In this document: positions 46,897 through 56,574 of the stretch, piece after piece
How positions within the stretch are numbered: the stretch's first letter is position 1
Layout of the letters: each line of letters begins with the position of its first letter
Assembly: GCF_003858635.1 (NCBI RefSeq)
Contig: NZ_RQJO01000015.1
Location: 620,001 to 684,000 of the forward strand
Length of the DNA stretch: 64,000 nt
Origin: Larkinella rosea
GTDB taxonomy: Bacteria; Bacteroidota; Bacteroidia; Cytophagales; Spirosomataceae
Reading direction: 5' to 3'
Notes under the pieces: model-generated
The model's input: the letters and a program-made list of their open reading frames with translations, nothing else
Database searches by the model: none
Told to the model about the DNA's origin: nothing
Program-made: the position numbers and the translations under genes

Positions 46897-47037
46897 GAAT
46901 CAGAAGTAAAAGCAACGACATACCTCGGGTGAAGGTCCCCACACGGAAACCGCATCTGACTATTTTAGTCCGGTAACACATGCATTTGTGTCAACCGAGC
47001 GAAAGGTCAGGTGGAACACGCCTGGCCTTTTTTGTTT
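46897..47037 (+). ncRNA. Candidate structured small RNA between rpsJ and rplC
   Basis: A transcript of about 140 bases from the upstream -7 box to the terminator would carry several helices: TCAGA (46903-46907) with TCTGA downstream; a hairpin CGG-AAA-CCG; CTCGG with CCGAG; CGGT-ACACA...TGTGT-ACCG with a six-base loop; and the terminator hairpin. It has no start-to-stop frame of note. The end is superficially like the SRP RNA core (GGTCAGG...GGAA) but lacks its AGCAG side. I do not recognise the family. Confidence 0.45.
47002..47037 (+). terminator. Intrinsic terminator before the S10 operon
   Basis: 12-bp stem (arms 47002-47013 and 47019-47030, two G-U pairs), loop GAACA, followed by TTTTTTG. 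It separates rpsJ and the candidate RNA from rplC. Confidence 0.85.
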
Positions 47038-47076
47038 TAGCCGATTCGGAAATAGTTGAGAATAAATAAACTACGG

Positions 47077-47108
47077 TTTGGAATAAAAGGAAGTAATTCC
47101 TACCTTTG
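47077..47108 (+). promoter_or_regulatory. Promoter of the S10 ribosomal operon
   Basis: TTTG at 47077-47080, 20-base spacer, TACCTTTG at 47101-47108: a full Bacteroidota promoter, 56 bases before rplC. It probably drives the whole run of ribosomal genes, with help from internal promoters. Confidence 0.8.
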
Positions 47109-47164
47109 CACTCCGATTTTTTCGGGTTCATACTTATAAATTCCTGCTTTACAACCACTTATTT

Positions 47165-47785
47165 ATGTCTGGTTTAATTGGAAAGAAGATTGGGATGACC
47201 AGTCTGTACAATGCTGACGGGCAGGCTCTGGCATGTACAGTTATTGAGGCTGGTCCCTGCGTTGTTACACACGTAAAAACGCAGGAAAATGACGGCTACA
47301 AAGCTGTTCAGTTAGGTTACGGCGAGAAAAAAGAAAAACGTACGAGCAAACCGCTGCAAGGCCATTTCAAAAAGGCCGGTACGACGCCGAAACGCAAGTT
47401 AGTTGAGTTCAAAACATTCGAAAAAGAGCTGAGTCTGGGCGATACCCTGCAGGCTGCGGATGTTTTTGTCGAAGGCGACTTTATCGATGTCGTCGGAACG
47501 GTTAAAGGTCGCGGTTTTCAGGGCGTTGTGAAACGTCACGGATTCGGTGGTGTCGGTGGTCAAACCCACGGTCAGCACAACCGCGGACGTCACCCGGGTT
47601 CTATCGGTGCCTGCTCCTTCCCGTCACGGGTTTTCAAAGGGATCCGGATGGCCGGTCGGATGGGTGGCAACCGGGTAAAAGTTCAGAACCTGCGCGTTCT
47701 GAAAGTGCTGGCAGAGCAAAATCTGATCGTTGTGAGCGGCTCGGTTCCGGGCGCAAAAAATTCGTTCCTCATTTTAGATAAGTAA
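47165..47785 (+). CDS. rplC: Ribosomal protein L3
   Basis: 206 residues. It starts [16 protein letters not shown] and contains the signature [35 protein letters not shown] and [16 protein letters not shown]. It is an early large-subunit assembly protein near the peptidyl-transferase centre. First gene of the operon; rplD follows after 3 bases. Confidence 0.98.
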   Translation: MSGLIGKKIGMTSLYNADGQALACTVIEAGPCVVTHVKTQENDGYKAVQLGYGEKKEKRTSKPLQGHFKKAGTTPKRKLVEFKTFEKELSLGDTLQAADVFVEGDFIDVVGTVKGRGFQGVVKRHGFGGVGGQTHGQHNRGRHPGSIGACSFPSRVFKGIRMAGRMGGNRVKVQNLRVLKVLAEQNLIVVSGSVPGAKNSFLILDK

Positions 47786-47788
47786 ATC

Positions 47789-48415
47789 ATGGAGGCAGCA
47801 CTTTATAACTCGAAAGGAGAAGATACGGGCAAAAAAGTTACTTTGTCGGACGATATCTTCGGAATTGAGCCAAGCGAGCACGCGATCTACTTGGACGTGA
47901 AACAGTATCTGGCTAACCAACGTCAGGGAACGCACAAAGTGAAAGAACGCGCTGAGAATGCGCACTCGACCCGTAAAATCAAGAAGCAAAAAGGTACGGG
48001 CGGTGCCCGCGCCGGTTCCATCAAATCACCGGTTTTTGTCGGTGGTGGAACCATCTTCGGTCCTCGTCCCCGCGATTATTCGTTCAAACTGAACAAAAAG
48101 GTAAAGCAACTGGCCCGTAAATCGGCTCTTGCTGCCAAAGCGCAGGGAAACAGCGTTTCCATCCTGGAAAACTTCACGCTGGAAGGTCCCCGCACGAAGT
48201 CATACATTGAATTTTTGACCGGTTTTGACGCGCTGAATACGAAAACCCTGTTGATTCTGCCCGAGGTAGATACGAATGTGGTTCTTTCCAGCCGCAACCT
48301 GCAAAAAGCAAAAGTGACTACGGTTGACACGGTTAACACGTATGATCTGATGCACGCCGACCGACTGCTGATTGCTGAAGGGGCTTTGTCAAAACTTGAA
48401 TCTCTTCTCCAGTAA
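47789..48415 (+). CDS. rplD: Ribosomal protein L4
   Basis: 208 residues. The extended exit-tunnel loop is seen as RQGTHKVKERAE, STRKIKKQKGTGGARAGSIKSPVFVGGG and FGPRPRDYSFKLNKKVKQLARKSAL. In E. coli L4 represses its own operon; no equivalent leader structure is obvious here. rplW starts 6 bases later. Confidence 0.97.
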   Translation: MEAALYNSKGEDTGKKVTLSDDIFGIEPSEHAIYLDVKQYLANQRQGTHKVKERAENAHSTRKIKKQKGTGGARAGSIKSPVFVGGGTIFGPRPRDYSFKLNKKVKQLARKSALAAKAQGNSVSILENFTLEGPRTKSYIEFLTGFDALNTKTLLILPEVDTNVVLSSRNLQKAKVTTVDTVNTYDLMHADRLLIAEGALSKLESLLQ

Positions 48416-48421
48416 TTGATT

Positions 48422-48715
48422 ATGGAAAACGTACTGAAAAGACCGATCATTACCGAAAAAGTGACGGCCCAGAATAAGAAGGGACAATACGGTTTTGAGG
48501 TGTCGATGAATGCCAACAAAATCGAAATCAAAAAGGCTGTCGAAAAATTGTACGGTGTTACGGTGACGGAAGTGAATACGATGCGGTGCTATGGGCACAT
48601 GAAGTCGAAAAGCACGAAGAAAGGTGCTGTAACGGCAGGCCGTACGTCAACCTGGAAGAAAGCAATTGTTACAGTTGCCGACGGAGAGATCATCGATATT
48701 TACGCTGAAGCATAA
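48422..48715 (+). CDS. rplW: Ribosomal protein L23
   Basis: 97 residues from the ATG at 48422 (MENVLKRPIITEKVTAQNKK), preferred over an in-frame TTG two codons earlier. Exit-tunnel rim protein that docks SRP and trigger factor; KIEIKKAVEKLYGVTVTEVNTM is the typical core. It sits between rplD and rplB as usual. Confidence 0.96.
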   Translation: MENVLKRPIITEKVTAQNKKGQYGFEVSMNANKIEIKKAVEKLYGVTVTEVNTMRCYGHMKSKSTKKGAVTAGRTSTWKKAIVTVADGEIIDIYAEA

Positions 48716-48753
48716 GCGCAACCACGAACGACTAAACGAAGTAGTTAGGAATC

Positions 48754-49578
48754 ATGGGAGTTAAGAAACTGAAACCAACAACCCCGAGCCAGCGCTTCCG
48801 CGTGGCCCCGGATTTTGCCGATATCACAACGGACAAACCGGAACGGAGCCTGCTGGTTACGATAAAAAGAACCGGTGGCCGGAACAATCAGGGACACCGT
48901 TCGATGCGCTACATCGGTGGCGGTCACAAAAAACAATACCGGGTTATCGACTTCAAACGCGATAAAACCGGTGTACCGGCGACGGTGAAAACAATTGAGT
49001 ATGATCCCAACCGTTCGGCCCGGATTGCCCTGTTGTTTTATGTAGATGGCGAGAAGCGTTACATCATTGCTCCGCAAGGTATTACGGTTGGTCAACAGGT
49101 CATTTCAGGCCCGTCTGTTCCTCCGGAAGTTGGGAATGCGCTGCCATTGTCGGCCATGCCAATCGGTACCATTGTTCATAACGTTGAGTTGAAGCCTGGT
49201 AAAGGAGCCGCGATGGTTCGGAGCGCCGGTACTTACGCTCAGCTGGTTGCCCGCGAAGACAAATACGCTATTCTGCGGATGCCTTCGGGCGAACAACGGA
49301 TGGTTCTGGGAGCCTGTATTGCCACGGTAGGCTCGGTTTCGAACCCGGATCACATGAACGTGAGCATGGGTAAGGCTGGCCGGAACCGCTGGTTGGGTAT
49401 TCGTCCCCGCGTTCGTGGTGTTGCCATGAACCCGGTCGATCACCCGATGGGTGGTGGTGAAGGACGGGCATCCGGTGGTCACCCACGTTCACGTACGGGT
49501 CTGTACGCGAAAGGCAAGAAAACCCGCCCGGTGAACAAGTATTCAGATCGTCTGATCATTAGTAAACGGAAAAAATAA
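48754..49578 (+). CDS. rplB: Ribosomal protein L2
   Basis: 274 residues, full length. It shows [59 protein letters not shown] and the C-terminal [25 protein letters not shown] loop, which carries the conserved His needed for peptidyl-transfer function. rpsS follows after 7 bases. Confidence 0.98.
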   Translation: MGVKKLKPTTPSQRFRVAPDFADITTDKPERSLLVTIKRTGGRNNQGHRSMRYIGGGHKKQYRVIDFKRDKTGVPATVKTIEYDPNRSARIALLFYVDGEKRYIIAPQGITVGQQVISGPSVPPEVGNALPLSAMPIGTIVHNVELKPGKGAAMVRSAGTYAQLVAREDKYAILRMPSGEQRMVLGACIATVGSVSNPDHMNVSMGKAGRNRWLGIRPRVRGVAMNPVDHPMGGGEGRASGGHPRSRTGLYAKGKKTRPVNKYSDRLIISKRKK

Positions 49579-49585
49579 GAAGTAG

Positions 49586-49864
49586 ATGGCACGCTCACTC
49601 AAAAAGGGTCCCTACATAGATTTTCGTCTGGAAAAGAAGGTGGACACCATGAACGATTCAGGCCGGAAGTCTGTAATCAAAACCTGGTCCCGCCGATCAA
49701 TGATTTCTCCGGATTTCGTTGGCCACACGTTCGCGGTGCACAATGGCAACAAGTTTATTCCGGTGTACGTCACCGAAAACATGGTTGGTCATAAGTTAGG
49801 TGAATTTTCGCCAACCCGTAACTTCCGGGGGCACGTTGCGAAAAAAGACAAAGGCAAACGGTAG
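49586..49864 (+). CDS. rpsS: Ribosomal protein S19
   Basis: 92 residues. It has [41 protein letters not shown] and [21 protein letters not shown], all standard for this small-subunit head protein. A 75-base spacer with heptad G/T-rich repeats separates it from rplV. Confidence 0.97.
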   Translation: MARSLKKGPYIDFRLEKKVDTMNDSGRKSVIKTWSRRSMISPDFVGHTFAVHNGNKFIPVYVTENMVGHKLGEFSPTRNFRGHVAKKDKGKR

Positions 49865-49939
49865 AAACAGTTTACAGTTTTTGGTTTACGGTTTTTAGCT
49901 TTTAACAGATTAGGAACCTAAACTACAAACCATAAGAAA
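49865..49939. repeat. Heptad-repeat spacer between rpsS and rplV
   Basis: CAGTTTA-CAGTTTT-TGGTTTA-CGGTTTT runs in steps of seven, followed by the roughly complementary CCTAAACTACAAACCATAAG. The same kind of tract recurs at 58928, 59533 and 60737. Confidence 0.6.
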
Positions 49940-50329
49940 ATGGAAGCAGTAGCAAAGCTAAAAAATGTGCCTTCGTCTCCTCGCAAAATGCGGCTTGTAG
50001 CCGATATGATCCGGGGCCAGAAGGTTAGCAAAGCATTGGGTATTCTGCGTTATCAACCCCAGGCCGGTGCCGCTCTGCTGGAAAAGCTGGTGCTCTCGGC
50101 GGTTGCTAACTGGCAGCAAAAAAACGGAGACGAACGCGCTGAAGACGCTGACCTGTACGTAAAGACGATTTTCGTCGATGGTGGTCGGATGCTGAAACGT
50201 CTGCGTCCTGCACCACAAGGTCGTGGCCACCGGATTCGTAAGCGCTCCAACCACGTCACTGTCGTGATTGAAAGTGCGGCCGAATCGCTGACGCTTGCAC
50301 CCGTAGTTTCAACAGAAAACGCAGAATAA
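49940..50329 (+). CDS. rplV: Ribosomal protein L22
   Basis: 129 residues. It shows [28 protein letters not shown] and the tunnel-lining beta-hairpin region [34 protein letters not shown] short acidic tail follows. rpsC starts 12 bases later. Confidence 0.97.
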   Translation: MEAVAKLKNVPSSPRKMRLVADMIRGQKVSKALGILRYQPQAGAALLEKLVLSAVANWQQKNGDERAEDADLYVKTIFVDGGRMLKRLRPAPQGRGHRIRKRSNHVTVVIESAAESLTLAPVVSTENAE

Positions 50330-50341
50330 CAAGACAATAAA

Positions 50342-51232
50342 ATGGGACAAAAAGTAAACCCCGTTGGTTTTCGGCTTGGTATCGTCAAAGGATGGGACTC
50401 AAGCTGGTATGGCGGCAAAGAGTTTCCTGATAAGCTGGTTGAAGACGAAAGAATTAGAAAATATATTCAGGCACGTATTCCGAAAGGATCAATAGCCCGG
50501 GTTGTTATCGAGCGGACTCTGAAGCGGATCACTTTAACCATTCACACAGCCCGTCCGGGTATTGTGATCGGTAAAGGCGGTGGCGAGGTCGATAAAATCA
50601 AGGAAGAGCTAAAGAAAATTACCGGCAAAGACGTTCAGATCAATATTTTCGAGATCAAACGTCCGGAAATCGATGCCAAACTGGTTGGCGAAACGATTGC
50701 TCAACAACTTCAGGCGCGTATTTCTTATCGTCGTGCCATGAAGCAGGCGATTAGCTCGGCCATTCGGGTTGGCGCTCAGGGAATCAAAGTTCGCGTATCG
50801 GGTCGTCTGGGCGGTGCTGAAATGGCCCGTACGGAAGAATACAAAGAAGGACGCGTACCCCTGCACACGCTTCGCGCCGATATCGATTACGCTATATCGG
50901 AAGCTCAAACGATTTACGGAAAAATCGGTATTAAAGTTTGGGTCTTCAAAGGTGAACTGTACGGCAAACGTGATTTGTCACCAGCCGCTCAAATTACTGC
51001 CGCTCAATCGGATCGCGGTAATGATCGGGGTGAACGCCGGAATGATCGCGGAGATCGCCGGGGTGAACGCGGTGGCGAAGGCGACCGGGGCGATCGTCGC
51101 CGGGGTCGGAATGACCAAAACCGTGGCGGTGGCCAGGGCGGAGGTCAACGTGGCGGTCAGCGCGGTGGACAAGGCGGAGGTGGTCAGCGTCCGGGCGGTG
51201 GTGGCCAGGGCGGAGGTCCACGCAAAAGATAG
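50342..51232 (+). CDS. rpsC: Ribosomal protein S3 with long RGG-like C-terminal tail
   Basis: 296 residues, over 60 more than E. coli S3. The N-terminal and KH domains ([40 protein letters not shown]) and the C-terminal S3 domain ([47 protein letters not shown]) are normal. From about residue 218 to the end the chain is low-complexity, rich in Arg, Asp, Gly and Gln ([31 protein letters not shown]), an RGG-like disordered tail near the mRNA entry side of the ribosome. The role of the tail is unknown; RNA contact is a reasonable guess. Confidence 0.96.
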   Translation: MGQKVNPVGFRLGIVKGWDSSWYGGKEFPDKLVEDERIRKYIQARIPKGSIARVVIERTLKRITLTIHTARPGIVIGKGGGEVDKIKEELKKITGKDVQINIFEIKRPEIDAKLVGETIAQQLQARISYRRAMKQAISSAIRVGAQGIKVRVSGRLGGAEMARTEEYKEGRVPLHTLRADIDYAISEAQTIYGKIGIKVWVFKGELYGKRDLSPAAQITAAQSDRGNDRGERRNDRGDRRGERGGEGDRGDRRRGRNDQNRGGGQGGGQRGGQRGGQGGGGQRPGGGGQGGGPRKR

Positions 51233-51281
51233 TAAGAACATCGGACGTCATACCAGGCACGTCCTTTAGATACGACTAAAG

Positions 51282-51710
51282 ATGTTACAACCAAAAAGAA
51301 CCAAGTTTCGCAAGCAGCAAAAAGGCCGTGTCAAAGGCATTGCCGGACGGGGTCACGAAATCGCTTTCGGATCGTTTGCCATCAAGTCGCTGGAACCCGG
51401 TTGGATCACAGCCCGCCAGATCGAAGCGGCCCGTATTTCCGTAACCCGTGCCATGAAACGTGAAGGTCAAGTCTGGATCCGTATTTTTCCGGATAAGGTC
51501 ATCACGAAAAAACCGGCCGAAGTTCGGATGGGTAAAGGAAAAGGAGCTCCCGAATACTGGGTAGCTGCCGTACGACCGGGAACCATCTTGTTTGAAGCAA
51601 CCGGTGTACCCTTAGACGTGGCCAATGAAGCCCTTCGTTTAGCGGCCCAGAAATTACCGCTCAAAACAAGATTCGTTGTTCGCCGGGATTATCAGGAAAC
51701 AGAAGACTAA
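51282..51710 (+). CDS. rplP: Ribosomal protein L16
   Basis: 142 residues. It starts [16 protein letters not shown] and includes [58 protein letters not shown], standard for this A-site protein. A 75-base spacer to rpmC holds G/T-rich direct repeats (CGGTTGTCGGTTGCGGG). Confidence 0.98.
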   Translation: MLQPKRTKFRKQQKGRVKGIAGRGHEIAFGSFAIKSLEPGWITARQIEAARISVTRAMKREGQVWIRIFPDKVITKKPAEVRMGKGKGAPEYWVAAVRPGTILFEATGVPLDVANEALRLAAQKLPLKTRFVVRRDYQETED

Positions 51711-51785
51711 CTCGGGAAAATCGGTTGTCGGTTGCGGGTTTGAGTAACACACCCATCAGCAGACAGCTACCAACAAAATTCAGTC

Positions 51786-51980
51786 ATGAAAAAGAACGAG
51801 ATCAAGTCGCTGACGGTTGACCAATTGAATGAGCAGGTAGCGGCTGAAAAAGATCGCTTGCAAAAGTTGAAGTTTGCGCACGCTATTTCGCCCATCGAAA
51901 ACCCGATGCGGATTCGCACAACGCGTAAATTGATTGCTCAATTACTGACCGAGCTGACTGTTAAACAAAACGCCAGCTAA
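51786..51980 (+). CDS. rpmC: Ribosomal protein L29
   Basis: 64 residues, two helices: [30 protein letters not shown] and [20 protein letters not shown] large-subunit protein near the exit tunnel. rpsQ follows after 17 bases. Confidence 0.96.
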   Translation: MKKNEIKSLTVDQLNEQVAAEKDRLQKLKFAHAISPIENPMRIRTTRKLIAQLLTELTVKQNAS

Positions 51981-51997
51981 TTAAACGGTATCGACTC

Positions 51998-52261
51998 ATG
52001 GAGCAGCAAGAAAGAAATCTGAGAAAAGAAAGAATTGGTAAGGTGGTAAGCAACAAGATGGAAAAATCCATCACGGTTGCGGTCGATCGGAAAGTGCAGC
52101 ACCCGATTTACGGGAAATTCATGCACCGGACGAAGAAGTTCATGGCCCACGACGAGAAAAATGAATGTGGAATCGGCGACACCGTCCGCATTATGGAAAC
52201 CCGTCCGTTGAGCAAGAACAAATGTTGGCGATTAGTCGAAATCATTGAAAAGGCGAAGTAA
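51998..52261 (+). CDS. rpsQ: Ribosomal protein S17
   Basis: 87 residues. The OB-fold core reads [45 protein letters not shown] and [24 protein letters not shown]. Small-subunit 16S rRNA-binding protein. rplN follows after 2 bases. Confidence 0.97.
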   Translation: MEQQERNLRKERIGKVVSNKMEKSITVAVDRKVQHPIYGKFMHRTKKFMAHDEKNECGIGDTVRIMETRPLSKNKCWRLVEIIEKAK

Positions 52262-52263
52262 TC

Positions 52264-52632
52264 ATGATCCAGCAAGAATCACGTTTAGGCGTAGCCGATA
52301 ACAGCGGTGCCAAAGAAGTACTTTGCATTCGGGTACTGGGTGGTACCGGCAAACGTTTCGCTACGGTTGGAGATAAAATTGTAGTGACGGTTAAGCAGGC
52401 ACTTTCTTCGAGCAATATGAAGAAAGGAACTGTATCGAAAGCAGTAGTCGTTCGGACAAAGAAGGAAATACGCCGGAAAGACGGATCGTATATCCGGTTT
52501 GAAGACAACGCGGCTGTACTGCTGAATAACAATGACGAGCCGCGCGGAACCCGCATATTCGGACCCGTTGCCCGCGAATTGCGCGAGAAGCAATTTATGA
52601 AAATCGTTTCCCTGGCTCCAGAAGTATTGTAA
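52264..52632 (+). CDS. rplN: Ribosomal protein L14
   Basis: 122 residues, full length. It starts [27 protein letters not shown] and ends [24 protein letters not shown]; both ends are canonical. It binds at the subunit interface. rplX follows after 2 bases. Confidence 0.98.
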   Translation: MIQQESRLGVADNSGAKEVLCIRVLGGTGKRFATVGDKIVVTVKQALSSSNMKKGTVSKAVVVRTKKEIRRKDGSYIRFEDNAAVLLNNNDEPRGTRIFGPVARELREKQFMKIVSLAPEVL

Positions 52633-52634
52633 CC

Positions 52635-52970
52635 ATGAAGAAAGCAGACACGCCTACGAAGTTACACATCAAGAAGGGAGATTCTGTTAAAGTTCTCTCC
52701 GGTAACTCGAAGGGCCAAACCGGTACAATCCTGCGCGTTTTGGTCGATAAACAACGCGCTGTGGTTGAAGGAGTAAACATGATCACCAAGCATGTGAAAC
52801 CATCCGCAGCCAATCCTCAGGGAAGTTTGGAAAAACGTGAAGGAACGATCCACATCAGTAACCTGATGGTGGTTGATCCAAAAACGAACGAACCTTCCCG
52901 GACCGGCCGCAAACTGAATGACAAAGGCAAGTTGCAACGGTTTTCGAAAAAATCGGGAAACTTCGTCTAA
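52635..52970 (+). CDS. rplX: Ribosomal protein L24
   Basis: 111 residues. The KOW motif is in KLHIKKGDSVKVLSGNSKGQTGTILRVLVDKQRAVVEGVN, followed by NMITKHVKPSAANPQGSLEKREGTIHISNLMVVDPK. An assembly-initiating large-subunit protein. Confidence 0.97.
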   Translation: MKKADTPTKLHIKKGDSVKVLSGNSKGQTGTILRVLVDKQRAVVEGVNMITKHVKPSAANPQGSLEKREGTIHISNLMVVDPKTNEPSRTGRKLNDKGKLQRFSKKSGNFV

Positions 52971-53008
52971 TTGATTAGAAATCAGGAACGTATTAAACAG
53001 ATACGACA

Positions 53009-53563
53009 GTGGCAACACCGAGACTGAAAGAGAAATATACAAACGAGATTGTGGCCCAGCTGAAGGAAAAGTTTCAGTACAAAAGCGTCATGCAGGTACC
53101 GAAACTGACCAAGATTGTTGTCAACAAAGGGATTGGAGCCGCCGTCGCTGATAAGAAACTGGTTGACGTGGGCGTCGAAGAATTGACGATGATCACCGGC
53201 CAGAAAGCAATGGCTACGATTGCGAAGAAAGCGGTTTCTAACTTTAAGCTTCGTGAAGGCATGCCGATCGGTGCGAAAGTGACCCTGCGCGGAGAAAAGA
53301 TGTACGAATTTCTGGATCGTCTGACCGCTGTTGCTCTGCCACGCGTTCGTGACTTTAAAGGAATCAGCGACAAAGGCTTCGATGGTAACGGGAACTACAC
53401 GTTCGGTGTTCAGGAACAGATCATTTTCCCGGAAATCACGATCGACAAAGTGAGTCGGATCTCCGGAATGGATATCACGTTCGTCACGACGGCGAACACC
53501 GATGAAGAAAGCTTTGCATTGCTGAAAGCGTTGGGAATGCCCTTCGCCGGTGGTAAAAAATAA
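53009..53563 (+). CDS. rplE: Ribosomal protein L5
   Basis: 184 residues, starting with GTG at 53009 ([18 protein letters not shown]). It shows [51 protein letters not shown] and [28 protein letters not shown]. It binds 5S rRNA. rpsN follows after 20 bases. Confidence 0.97.
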   Translation: MATPRLKEKYTNEIVAQLKEKFQYKSVMQVPKLTKIVVNKGIGAAVADKKLVDVGVEELTMITGQKAMATIAKKAVSNFKLREGMPIGAKVTLRGEKMYEFLDRLTAVALPRVRDFKGISDKGFDGNGNYTFGVQEQIIFPEITIDKVSRISGMDITFVTTANTDEESFALLKALGMPFAGGKK

Positions 53564-53583
53564 CGCATAAAGCGAATAAAAAC

Positions 53584-53853
53584 ATGGCAAAAGAATCCAT
53601 CAAAGCAAGAGAGCGTAAGCGGATTGCCTTAGTTGCGAAATACGCTGCCAAGCGTACCGCACTGAAAGCTGCCGGAGACTACCTCGGGTTAGACAAACTG
53701 CCGAAGAATGCTTCGCCGGTACGTCTGCACAATCGGTGTAAGTTAACGGGACGCCCACGTGGTTATATGCGGAAATTTGGTATCTCCCGCGTAACATTCC
53801 GTGAAATGGCATCAGCCGGTAAAATTCCGGGTGTAACCAAGGCAAGCTGGTAA
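53584..53853 (+). CDS. rpsN: Ribosomal protein S14, zinc-free type
   Basis: 89 residues, the longer S14 form without CxxC zinc ligands (only one Cys, in [28 protein letters not shown]). It therefore needs no zinc. A spacer with an internal promoter follows before rpsH. Confidence 0.97.
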   Translation: MAKESIKARERKRIALVAKYAAKRTALKAAGDYLGLDKLPKNASPVRLHNRCKLTGRPRGYMRKFGISRVTFREMASAGKIPGVTKASW

Positions 53854-53890
53854 CTTTCTTATCATCTTAGCGATTATCGAAACAATTCCC

Positions 53891-53898
53891 TAATTTTG
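53891..53898 (+). promoter_or_regulatory. Probable internal promoter -7 box before rpsH
   Basis: TAATTTTG, the same -7 sequence as at rpsL, lies 59 bases before the rpsH ATG. The upstream element is weak (CTTAG near 53865-53869), so this may be a secondary promoter for the second half of the operon. Confidence 0.55.
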
Positions 53899-53957
53899 CA
53901 GGCCCGTTCAAAACGGCTACTCCGTCAGCGAGGTTTGCAGTTACTAATCAGGAGGAA

Positions 53958-54356
53958 ATGAATACTGATCCCATAGCAGATTATCTGACTCGCATCAGAA
54001 ATGCGATCCGCGCCAAGCACCGGGTCGTGGAAATTCCTGCTTCCAATATAAAGAAGGAGATCACTAAGGTACTCTTTGATAAAGGCTTCATCCAGAACTA
54101 CAAGTTCGATGAAAACGGCCCCCAAGGAAGTATCAAGATTGCGTTGAAATACAATCCGGTTACGAAGCAACCTGCGATCGTCGATCTGCAGCGCGTAAGC
54201 CGCCCGGGTCTGCGCCAATACAAAGGTGCCACGGATATTCCGCGCATTCTGAACGGCTTGGGTGTCGCCATCGTCTCGACCTCAAAAGGTGTGATGACGG
54301 ACAAGGAAGCCCGGACGCTAAACGTAGGCGGTGAAGTGTTGTGTTACGTATATTAA
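53958..54356 (+). CDS. rpsH: Ribosomal protein S8
   Basis: 132 residues. It starts [21 protein letters not shown] and has [52 protein letters not shown], the canonical end. It binds the 16S central domain. rplF follows after 9 bases. Confidence 0.98.
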   Translation: MNTDPIADYLTRIRNAIRAKHRVVEIPASNIKKEITKVLFDKGFIQNYKFDENGPQGSIKIALKYNPVTKQPAIVDLQRVSRPGLRQYKGATDIPRILNGLGVAIVSTSKGVMTDKEARTLNVGGEVLCYVY

Positions 54357-54365
54357 TCAGAAACT

Positions 54366-54923
54366 ATGTCACGCGTAGGTAATAAATCCATTGCACTGCC
54401 CGAGAAAGTGTCAGTTTCGGTCGAGAACGGTAACATCGTTACGGTAAAAGGCCCGAAAGGGGAACTGTCGCAGAGCATCAATCCGGATATTAAATTAGAA
54501 ATCGCCGATGGCGAACTGAAAGTAGTTCGGCCGAACGATCAGAAACGCTTTAAAGCCCTTCACGGTCTGTATCGCGCATTGGTCAACAACATGGTAACCG
54601 GTGTTAGTACGGGCTACCGTCTTGACCTCGAAATCGTTGGGGTGGGTTATAAAGCGGTTGCGACGGGTAACATTCTGCAATTGACGCTGGGCTATTCACA
54701 CGATATTTACGTGGCGATTCCGGCAGAGCTGAAAGTTACTACGGTAACGGAAAAAGGTCAAAACCCGAAAGTGATTCTGGAAGGAATTGACAAGCAGCTG
54801 ATTGGTGATGTTGCGGCTAAAATCCGTTCATTGCGTAAAGTAGAACCGTACAAAGGAAAAGGTATCCGGTTTGTGGGCGAGAAAATTCGTCGGAAAGCTG
54901 GTAAATCTGCTTCCAAGAAGTAA
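54366..54923 (+). CDS. rplF: Ribosomal protein L6
   Basis: 185 residues with the two-fold repeated L6 domain: MSRVGNKSIALPEKVSVSVENGNIVTVKGPKGEL in the first half and LEGIDKQLIGDVAAKIRSLRKVEPYKGKGIRFVGEKIRRKAGKS in the second. It lies near the factor-binding site. Confidence 0.98.
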   Translation: MSRVGNKSIALPEKVSVSVENGNIVTVKGPKGELSQSINPDIKLEIADGELKVVRPNDQKRFKALHGLYRALVNNMVTGVSTGYRLDLEIVGVGYKAVATGNILQLTLGYSHDIYVAIPAELKVTTVTEKGQNPKVILEGIDKQLIGDVAAKIRSLRKVEPYKGKGIRFVGEKIRRKAGKSASKK

Positions 54924-54954
54924 TAGGTGAACCATATAATAAGCACAGGCGAAA

Positions 54955-55311
54955 ATGGCTGTCACGAAAGCAAGCAGAAGACTGCGTATTAAGAATCATA
55001 TCCGGAATAAGGTTTCCGGAACGGCTGATCAGCCCCGGCTGTCGGTTTTTCGGTCAAATGCCCGAATTTATGCCCAAATCATTGATGATGAAAGAGGCCA
55101 CACGCTGGTCAGTGCGTCATCAATTGATATCAACGGGAAAGATAAGAAAGGTGTTAACGTCGAGCTTGCTAAGCAAGTTGGACAGGCTCTGGCTGAGAAA
55201 GCAACTACCAACGGTATTACCAAGGTAGTTTTCGATCGCAACGGTTATTTGTATCATGGAAAGGTGAAAGCTTTGGCCGACGGTGCCAGAGAAGGAGGCC
55301 TTAAATTCTAA
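54955..55311 (+). CDS. rplR: Ribosomal protein L18
   Basis: 118 residues. It shows [48 protein letters not shown] and the end [15 protein letters not shown]. It binds 5S rRNA with L5. rpsE follows after 8 bases. Confidence 0.98.
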   Translation: MAVTKASRRLRIKNHIRNKVSGTADQPRLSVFRSNARIYAQIIDDERGHTLVSASSIDINGKDKKGVNVELAKQVGQALAEKATTNGITKVVFDRNGYLYHGKVKALADGAREGGLKF

Positions 55312-55319
55312 GCAACACA

Positions 55320-55835
55320 ATGGTAACCAATACAAGACCTGCTAAAGTTAACGAGTCTGAACTGAAAGAACGCGTTGTTGCGATCAACCGCGTTGCCAAG
55401 GTAGTGAAAGGTGGTCGGCGTTTTAGCTTTGCGGCCATTATCGTAGTCGGCGACGGCAACGGTGTGGTTGGCTACGGCCTGGGCAAAGCCAACGAAGTAA
55501 CGGATGCAATTGCCAAAGGAATTGAAGATGCCAAGAAAAATCTGGTTCAGATTCCTTTGTTGAAACATACGGTTCCGCACGAAATGGAAGGTAAATTCAG
55601 TGGTGGTTTTATCCTGCTGAAACCCGCTTCGGCCGGTACGGGTGTTATTGCCGGTGGTGCTATGCGTGCCGTACTGGAAAGCGCCGGTATCCGCGATGTA
55701 TTGGCGAAATCGAAAGGTTCGTCCAATCCGCACAACGTGGTGAAGGCCACCATCGACGCGCTGCTGAAAATGCGGGCTCCGCACCAGGTAGCCTTCCAGC
55801 GCGGGGTGAAACTGAGTAAAGTTTTTAACGGATAA
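55320..55835 (+). CDS. rpsE: Ribosomal protein S5
   Basis: 171 residues. It shows [47 protein letters not shown] and [43 protein letters not shown], covering the decoding-fidelity domains. rpmD follows after 23 bases. Confidence 0.98.
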   Translation: MVTNTRPAKVNESELKERVVAINRVAKVVKGGRRFSFAAIIVVGDGNGVVGYGLGKANEVTDAIAKGIEDAKKNLVQIPLLKHTVPHEMEGKFSGGFILLKPASAGTGVIAGGAMRAVLESAGIRDVLAKSKGSSNPHNVVKATIDALLKMRAPHQVAFQRGVKLSKVFNG

Positions 55836-55858
55836 TCATCCTTAAAACCGCAATCGAA

Positions 55859-56038
55859 ATGGGACGGGTTAAAATTACACAGGTTCGCAGCATCATCAAG
55901 CGGCCAAAAACGCAGAAGCTGGCGATTCAATCGCTGGGTCTGGGCAAAATCAACCGCAGCGTTTCACTGGAATACAACGACGCTATCGGTGGGATTATCC
56001 GTAAAGTTCAACATTTAATTACAGTAGAAGAAATTTAA
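55859..56038 (+). CDS. rpmD: Ribosomal protein L30
   Basis: 59 residues, a short gene between rpsE and rplO. It reads MGRVKITQVRSIIKRPKTQ and KLAIQSLGLGKINRSVSLEYND, then IRKVQHLITVEEI, the standard bacterial L30. rplO begins 4 bases after its stop. Confidence 0.96.
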   Translation: MGRVKITQVRSIIKRPKTQKLAIQSLGLGKINRSVSLEYNDAIGGIIRKVQHLITVEEI

Positions 56039-56042
56039 GATC

Positions 56043-56489
56043 ATGAATCTGAATACACTTAAACCTGCGGAAGGATCAGTCCAGAAGCGCAAGCGAGTAG
56101 GTCGGGGTACGGGTTCTGGGATGGGTGGAACATCTACCCGTGGCCATAAAGGTGCCCAGTCGCGTTCCGGTTACAGCGCTAAGAAAAACTTCGAAGGTGG
56201 CCAGATGCCACTGCAGCGCCGGGTACCGAAATTCGGCTTCAAAAATATCAATCGGGTTGAATACAAGCCGATTAACCTGGATACGCTTCAGCAGTTAATC
56301 GAAAAAGCAGGGGTTACATCGATCGATATCGATGTGCTGATGCAACACGGTTTAGCGGGCAAAAATGATAAAATTAAAATTCTGAGCCGGGGTGAAATTT
56401 CCTCAGTGGTGGAAGTGAAAGCACATGGCTTTTCGCAGAAGGCAATTGAGGCAATTGAAAAAGCAGGAGGAAAAGCAATCACGCTCTAA
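56043..56489 (+). CDS. rplO: Ribosomal protein L15
   Basis: 148 residues. It starts MNLNTLKPAEGSVQKRKRVGRGTGSGMGGTSTRGHKGAQSRSGY and has FEGGQMPLQRRVPKFGFKN, the basic N-terminal extension that threads into the 50S subunit. Confidence 0.97.
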   Translation: MNLNTLKPAEGSVQKRKRVGRGTGSGMGGTSTRGHKGAQSRSGYSAKKNFEGGQMPLQRRVPKFGFKNINRVEYKPINLDTLQQLIEKAGVTSIDIDVLMQHGLAGKNDKIKILSRGEISSVVEVKAHGFSQKAIEAIEKAGGKAITL

Positions 56490-56532
56490 TCAGTAGGCTC
56501 GTTCAGCACTAGATTTAGCCAATATTTTTTCG

Positions 56533-56540
56533 TAAATTTG
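56533..56540 (+). promoter_or_regulatory. Possible -7 box before secY
   Basis: TAAATTTG matches TAnnTTTG, 34 bases before the secY start. The upstream TTTG element is missing at the right distance, so this is only a candidate. Confidence 0.35.
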
Positions 56541-56574
56541 GTGACTTTTTTCGGACGAGCAGCTTGATACACTA

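Larger units (their letters stand above)
46826..47164. other. rpsJ-rplC spacer (339 bp) with two promoters and a terminator
   Basis: Order: -7 box at 46883, structured stretch, terminator at 47002-47037, full promoter at 47077-47108, rplC leader. No protein frame is seen. The arrangement is that of an independent small RNA gene followed by the promoter of the S10 operon. Confidence 0.7.

Noticed and set aside
46990-47037. Signal recognition particle RNA
   Set aside because: GGTCAGG and GGAA are present, but the facing AGCAG side of the SRP core is missing and the hairpin is fully explained as a terminator.
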